Below are positions 60,661 to 64,000 of a stretch of 64,000 nt of DNA, in pieces. The notes under the pieces were generated by a model. That model saw only the letters and a list, made by a program, of their open reading frames with translations. It ran no database searches and was not told the origin of the DNA. How positions within the stretch are numbered: the stretch's first letter is position 1; every line of letters starts with the position of its first letter. The DNA comes from Candidatus Anaerostipes avistercoris (GTDB taxonomy: Bacteria > Bacillota > Clostridia > Lachnospirales > Lachnospiraceae). A program made the translations under genes and the position numbers. The stretch is from assembly GCA_019119895.1 (NCBI GenBank), contig DWWD01000016.1:1-64000 (forward strand), in the 5' to 3' direction.

Positions 60661-61295
60661 TGAAAATATTAATACTGACAGGCGGAGACTTTGATCCGGT
60701 CTTCGCCTCATCTTATATAAAGGAATGGAAACCAGACAAGATCATAGCGGCTGACCGGGGGCTTTTGGCGGTCCGGGAGCTGGGGCTGACGCCGGATGCC
60801 ATTTTAGGCGATTTCGACAGCTGCAGCAGGGAAGTGATGGATCAGTTTGAGACAAAAGATAAGCTGCTGGTGCCGTGTGAAAAAGATGATACGGATACCG
60901 GTCTTGCCATGCAGAAGGCGGTTTCCATGGAAGCCGATGAAATTTTAGTAATAGGGGCTGCCGGAACCCGGCTGGATCATGTGCTGGGAAACATCGGGCA
61001 GCTGGTGTACGCCTTCCGCAAAGGCGTAAAGGCACAAATGGTTGACGGGCATAATCGAATTACGGTTCTGGAGCACTGTCACAGAGTGGAGAAAGAACAG
61101 CAATTCGGCCAATATATTTCCCTGATTCCTCTTTATGAGGCGAAGGGGGTAACACTGCAAGGATTTAAGTATCCGCTGAACGATGATACGCTGGTATTCC
61201 ATGAATCCTGGGGCATTAGCAATGAATTGTCGGCGGATTACGGAGAAATCCGATTCCGGTCCGGAACTCTGCTTATGATAGAGAGCCGGGACTAG
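60660..61295 (+). CDS. thiN: Thiamine pyrophosphokinase
   Basis: A 211-residue enzyme from ATG 60660. IIAADRGLLAVRELGLTPDAILGDFDS, the DDTDTGLAMQKA segment, GAAGTRLDHVLGNIGQL and late GISNELSADYGEIRF are typical of ThiN. It makes thiamine pyrophosphate from thiamine and ATP; its product is the transketolase cofactor. Ribulose-phosphate epimerase, usual between rsgA and this gene in Firmicutes, is absent here. Confidence 0.9.
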   Translation: MKILILTGGDFDPVFASSYIKEWKPDKIIAADRGLLAVRELGLTPDAILGDFDSCSREVMDQFETKDKLLVPCEKDDTDTGLAMQKAVSMEADEILVIGAAGTRLDHVLGNIGQLVYAFRKGVKAQMVDGHNRITVLEHCHRVEKEQQFGQYISLIPLYEAKGVTLQGFKYPLNDDTLVFHESWGISNELSADYGEIRFRSGTLLMIESRD

Positions 61296-61300
61296 GAACA

Positions 61301-61840
61301 ATGAAAAGAAATGTGAGGTATTTACAAATGGCAAACAAAAAACAGCAGAACAAAACCGCAGGGAATCAGAAATCCCGGGCAGGCGCAGGCACCAGGAGAG
61401 TAAGGAGAATCGAAAAGAGAATGGGCGGAATCGAAAAAATATTATTTTTTCTTCTGATCCTTCTTTTCGCAGCATCCTTTCTGGGTCTGTACATGGGAGA
61501 CTACATGGAAGCAAATGCATATTTTCAGGCAGGAATGGGGATGAATCTGGTAGCTATCGCCATTCTGAGTCTGGAGAAGTTTTTCTTCTGCAAGAACTGG
61601 AACCGAAAAGTCACAACAGGATATGAGGTGTCTTACTGGGTGATCGTAGTGTATACGCTTGCCCTGGCGCTGCAGTATGAAGGGATTCTGGATCTTGGAC
61701 TTATGGAGGAAAGGAGCATCTGGATGGTAGTTCCGGCGGCAAGTCTGATATGGATTACAAAGCTTGTTTTTGGGGACGTGGCCTTTATTGACTATGAAGC
61801 CAGAAAAGAAGCAGAGGAGAAAAAGAAAGGACGAAAGTAA
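61301..61840 (+). CDS. Small four-helix membrane protein
   Basis: A 179-residue basic membrane protein. ATG 61301 or ATG 61328 (GAGG at 9-bp spacing) may be the start. The first 45 residues are Lys/Arg-rich and cytoplasmic; helices lie about 47-65, 72-90, 108-128 and 142-160, and a Lys-rich tail ends the protein. I do not recognise a family. It is packed between thiN and the carbonic-anhydrase-like gene, whose start abuts its stop. Confidence 0.6.
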   Translation: MKRNVRYLQMANKKQQNKTAGNQKSRAGAGTRRVRRIEKRMGGIEKILFFLLILLFAASFLGLYMGDYMEANAYFQAGMGMNLVAIAILSLEKFFFCKNWNRKVTTGYEVSYWVIVVYTLALALQYEGILDLGLMEERSIWMVVPAASLIWITKLVFGDVAFIDYEARKEAEEKKKGRK

Positions 61841-62347
61841 ATGAATTACCAAAAACCTAAAATTGCAGCATCAGCAAAGATTGCCCGAGAAGCGGTCCTG
61901 CTGGGTGATATTACTATCGGAGAAGAATCCACAGTGCTTTTCTTTACAGTTATGAGAGCAGAGGGGGAAGAGTCCATTGTGATCGGAAACCAAAGCAATG
62001 TTCAGGAGAACTGTACCATTCATGTGGATGAGGGGAAAAGCGTCAAAATCGGTGATGGCGTCACCATTGGGCATAATGCTGTCATTCACGGATGCGAGAT
62101 CGGGGATCACACGCTGATCGGTATGGGTTCCATCATTATGGACGGCGCAAAAATCGGAAAAGGCTGCCTGATCGGAGCAGGAAGTCTGGTGACTCAGAAT
62201 GTGGAAATACCGGACGGAATGCTCGTGATGGGAAGCCCGGCAAGAATAAAGCGTCCATTGACTGAGGAAGAGAAAAAGTATGTGGCGGACAGTGTTCCGG
62301 AATATGTTGGAGTAGGTAACATGCTGAGAGAAGACGGCGTGCTGTAA
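61841..62347 (+). CDS. Gamma-carbonic-anhydrase-family hexapeptide-repeat protein
   Basis: A 168-residue left-handed beta-helix protein with hexapeptide repeats (VLLGDITIGEESTV, VMRAEGEESIVIGNQSNVQENCTIHVD) and the zinc-His pattern IGHNAVIHGCEIGDHTLIGMG. YrdA/PaaY-type gamma-CA relatives often lack measured carbonic anhydrase activity. It starts directly after the preceding stop. Confidence 0.9.
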   Translation: MNYQKPKIAASAKIAREAVLLGDITIGEESTVLFFTVMRAEGEESIVIGNQSNVQENCTIHVDEGKSVKIGDGVTIGHNAVIHGCEIGDHTLIGMGSIIMDGAKIGKGCLIGAGSLVTQNVEIPDGMLVMGSPARIKRPLTEEEKKYVADSVPEYVGVGNMLREDGVL

Positions 62348-62369
62348 GGGCAGTTAAGGGTGAGGAAGT

Positions 62370-63479
62370 ATGAGATATAAAAAATGCCCAATTTGTGATG
62401 AAAAATTAAGAAACGGAGTCTGCCCTGTCTGTGGCTATGATTTTAAACGACTGGAGAAGAAACAGAATCCGGAGAGCCGGCACTGGGATGTGCTGGAGCA
62501 GGATCCAGGGACACAGGAACCGGTCTTTGTCCATGAGGAAAAGAAATGCGGGAAAAAGAAGAAAGACCGGAAAAAATGGAGCCGGTACAAAAAGCGGATG
62601 GAAACTCAGAGGGTCAGAAGAAATACGGCTGGAAGAAGAAATTCCAGAAGGACCGGTCTCATCATTCTGATCGTGATTATCCTGCTGGTCTCCGGTATAC
62701 TGCCGTTCATTGGAAATATGGTTTTCCAGGGAATTTCCGATGTGAAGGATGAAGTTCAATACCGGTTTTTTGACGAGACCGATTCAGGCGACACGGTGGA
62801 ATCAGATCCGTACAGAAATACGACTTATGCCCTGGATACTCAGGGAGAACATTTCGAGACAGAACTGACGGCGGGAGAATATCTGGTAGGAGCTGATCTT
62901 CCGGAAGGAATTTATCAGGTCTCCGTTGAGGAAGGGAAAACCGCGCTTCTGGCGAGAAATCAGGAACAGAGGATCAGCCTTTATGATTTCTATAAAGCAG
63001 ATGCGGAGGATGACGATGGATTTTATAAAAAATCAGAGGAGATCCGGCTGTATACGGGAACTTATCTGAGAATTGACGGAGCAGGAACCATGCGGCTTGA
63101 GACGGACAGTGCAAAGGGAGAATATCAGCTGGTGGGGAATCCACTGAAAGAAAATGTTGCAGTCAAAGGAACTATGACGGCAGGGAAAGACTTCCCGGCA
63201 GGTTCTTACGATATTGTCTGCAGAAAGAACCGGGGCACGGTTCAGACCCTCTACCAGATTACAGAAAACGGCGCTGAATATACTACAGATTATAATATGA
63301 TTGCCAGCGGCGCCAATGATGTGTGGGGAGATCCGGAAAGATATCAGCAGGTGTATTTTTATGACGGAATGCGGATTAAAGTACCGGATGATATGGAAGT
63401 GGAGCTGGAACCGTCTGTCTATACCCGCCCTGAAAATGCGGTGGAATATCGTTTCTATGAACAGACGAACGGTAATTGA
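62370..63479 (+). CDS. Zinc-ribbon membrane protein
   Basis: A 369-residue protein. An N-terminal zinc ribbon (CPICDEKLRNGVCPVCGYDF, residues 6-25) is followed by a Lys/Arg-rich linker, one helix (about 97-118) and an outer region of two similar beta units: LTAGEYLVGADLPEGIYQVSVEEG and MTAGKDFPAGSYDIVCRKN. Each is followed by a short block with a YDFYKA- or YFYDGMRI-type strand. This architecture is common in Clostridia; function unknown. It ends just before the gatC leader. Confidence 0.7.
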   Translation: MRYKKCPICDEKLRNGVCPVCGYDFKRLEKKQNPESRHWDVLEQDPGTQEPVFVHEEKKCGKKKKDRKKWSRYKKRMETQRVRRNTAGRRNSRRTGLIILIVIILLVSGILPFIGNMVFQGISDVKDEVQYRFFDETDSGDTVESDPYRNTTYALDTQGEHFETELTAGEYLVGADLPEGIYQVSVEEGKTALLARNQEQRISLYDFYKADAEDDDGFYKKSEEIRLYTGTYLRIDGAGTMRLETDSAKGEYQLVGNPLKENVAVKGTMTAGKDFPAGSYDIVCRKNRGTVQTLYQITENGAEYTTDYNMIASGANDVWGDPERYQQVYFYDGMRIKVPDDMEVELEPSVYTRPENAVEYRFYEQTNGN

Positions 63480-63536
63480 CAGGATATGGCTTGAAAATAC
63501 AGAGGGAGTATGATACATTTAATAGTAATGGAATAT

Positions 63537-63615
63537 CCGGAGCAGAGAGGCTCCGGCGGGCTGTACCGTGGAATTGAGATTCTGCCCCGAGGCACCAAAG
63601 GCCCCGGGGTTTTTT
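63537..63615 (+). promoter_or_regulatory. gatC leader: hairpin plus terminator, degenerate T-box-like
   Basis: CCGGAGC/GCTCCGG (63537-63556) is followed by GGGCTGTACCGTGG, reminiscent of but not matching the T-box (the tRNA-pairing UGG is CUG). An intrinsic terminator CCCCG-A-GGC / GCC-C-CGGGG with TTTTTT (63585-63615) lies 48 bp before gatC. The CGGGC at about 63557-63561 could pair with the terminator 5' arm as an antiterminator. Confidence 0.45.
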
Positions 63616-63662
63616 CTTAGAAAACAGCGGCGGTGCCGGCAGAAGATGAAGGAGGAAAAAAC

Positions 63663-63956
63663 ATGGCAAATCATATTGATGATGAAACGATTGAATATGT
63701 CGGAATCCTTGCCAAGCTGGAATTGTCCGGTGAGGAAAAGGAACAGGCAAAAAAAGATATGGAAAGCATGCTGGATTATGTAGATAAATTGAATGAACTG
63801 GATACCAGCGGAGTGGAACCGATGTCTCATGTATTTCCGGTGCGCAATGTGTTCCGGGAAGATGTAGTGACCAATGGAGACGGAAGCGAAGATACGCTGG
63901 CAAATGCACCGGAGGCACAGGATAATTCTTTCGTAGTGCCGAGAACGATCATATAG
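63663..63956 (+). CDS. gatC: Asp-tRNA(Asn)/Glu-tRNA(Gln) amidotransferase subunit C
   Basis: A 97-residue protein from ATG 63663 behind GAAGGAGG. Typical GatC: HIDDETIEYVGILAKLELSGEEKE, MLDYVDKLNELDTSGVEPMSHV and FREDVV...APEAQDNSFVVPRTI. It stabilises GatA in the amidotransferase that corrects misacylated tRNAs. gatA follows 10 bp later. Confidence 0.95.
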   Translation: MANHIDDETIEYVGILAKLELSGEEKEQAKKDMESMLDYVDKLNELDTSGVEPMSHVFPVRNVFREDVVTNGDGSEDTLANAPEAQDNSFVVPRTII

Positions 63957-63966
63957 GAGGCAGGAC

Positions 63967-64000
63967 ATGAGTATTTTAGATTGCACTGCCCTTGAACTGG
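63967..64000 (+). CDS. gatA: Amidotransferase subunit A, 5' fragment cut by window edge
   Basis: ATG 63967 behind GGAGG begins MSILDCTALEL, matching the start of GatA and its place after gatC. Only 11 codons are visible. Confidence 0.75.
   Translation, partial: MSILDCTALEL

Noticed and set aside
1..64000. tRNA, rRNA or tmRNA genes
   Set aside because: No cloverleaf with GGTTCGA-type arm or rRNA-like block was recognised in the intergenic regions by eye; a tRNAscan or Rfam run would settle it.

Overview
The window looks like a chromosomal segment of a low-to-mid G+C Gram-positive anaerobe of the Lachnospiraceae type. Evidence: strong AGGAGG-type ribosome sites, TTGACA/TATAAT promoters, an SPKTSD-type sortase signal with a class B sortase, a split transketolase, several AAA-ATPase/PD-(D/E)XK paralogues and Rpn-type nucleases, and a gatC-gatA start at the right edge. 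Genus cannot be fixed from the sequence alone.

Layout. 0-5.8 kb is accessory DNA: a tyrosine recombinase, two AAA-ATPase/PD-(D/E)XK paralogues and, between them, three degenerate 30-bp repeats at exact 66-bp spacing (a cas-less CRISPR-like remnant). 6.0-13.4 kb is a His-Xaa-Ser (Hxs) island: HTH regulator, two HxsD-like proteins, a prepilin-peptidase-like membrane protein, radical SAM enzymes HxsC and HxsB, a MORN-repeat protein, the HxS-repeat protein HxsA and a membrane protein. HxsB is interrupted by an in-frame UGA inside its C-terminal cysteine cluster, followed by a hairpin with bacterial SECIS geometry, so it is a candidate selenoprotein. 13.4-15.9 kb holds a two-gene toxin-antitoxin-like cassette, a VanZ protein and a metallophosphoesterase.

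15.9-35.7 kb is the most unusual region. Five dispersed genes encode 132-145-residue proteins with a shared N-terminal leader (core PNEYVAAC), divergent middles, and a serine as the last residue in every case. Around them lie two paralogous radical SAM/SPASM enzymes, an HPr-kinase-like protein, a GT2-type glycosyltransferase, an NTP_transf_5-type nucleotidyltransferase and an ABC exporter. I read this as a multi-precursor peptide-modification system whose products may be phosphorylated and then decorated at the C-terminal Ser, by analogy with paeninodin/pseudomycoidin lasso-peptide tailoring. The region is being rearranged: it has a second tyrosine recombinase beside short inverted repeats that recur upstream of peptide genes, a pair of 1.08-kb inverted rpn copies, ATPase genes (one deleted to a remnant) convergent to peptide genes, and an ISLre2-type insertion with a 9-bp target duplication.

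35.7-43.8 kb is a cell-surface module: class B sortase, LCP ligase, a tiny sortase substrate, a CpsB-type phosphatase, an Ig-like protein, two Wzz/tyrosine-kinase fusions (one with a Gly-Tyr tail) and a lipid kinase. 43.9-49.6 kb has a LacI regulator divergent from a transaldolase-split transketolase operon whose promoter carries two GGTACC boxes, then a PfkB sugar kinase and a DUF975 protein. 49.7-64 kb is core housekeeping: a GlmM-type mutase, priA-def-fmt-rsmB-rlmN, PP2C phosphatase-PASTA kinase, rsgA-thiamine pyrophosphokinase, a gamma-carbonic-anhydrase-like protein, a zinc-ribbon protein, and gatC-gatA behind an attenuator-like leader. I saw no rRNA or tRNA genes.
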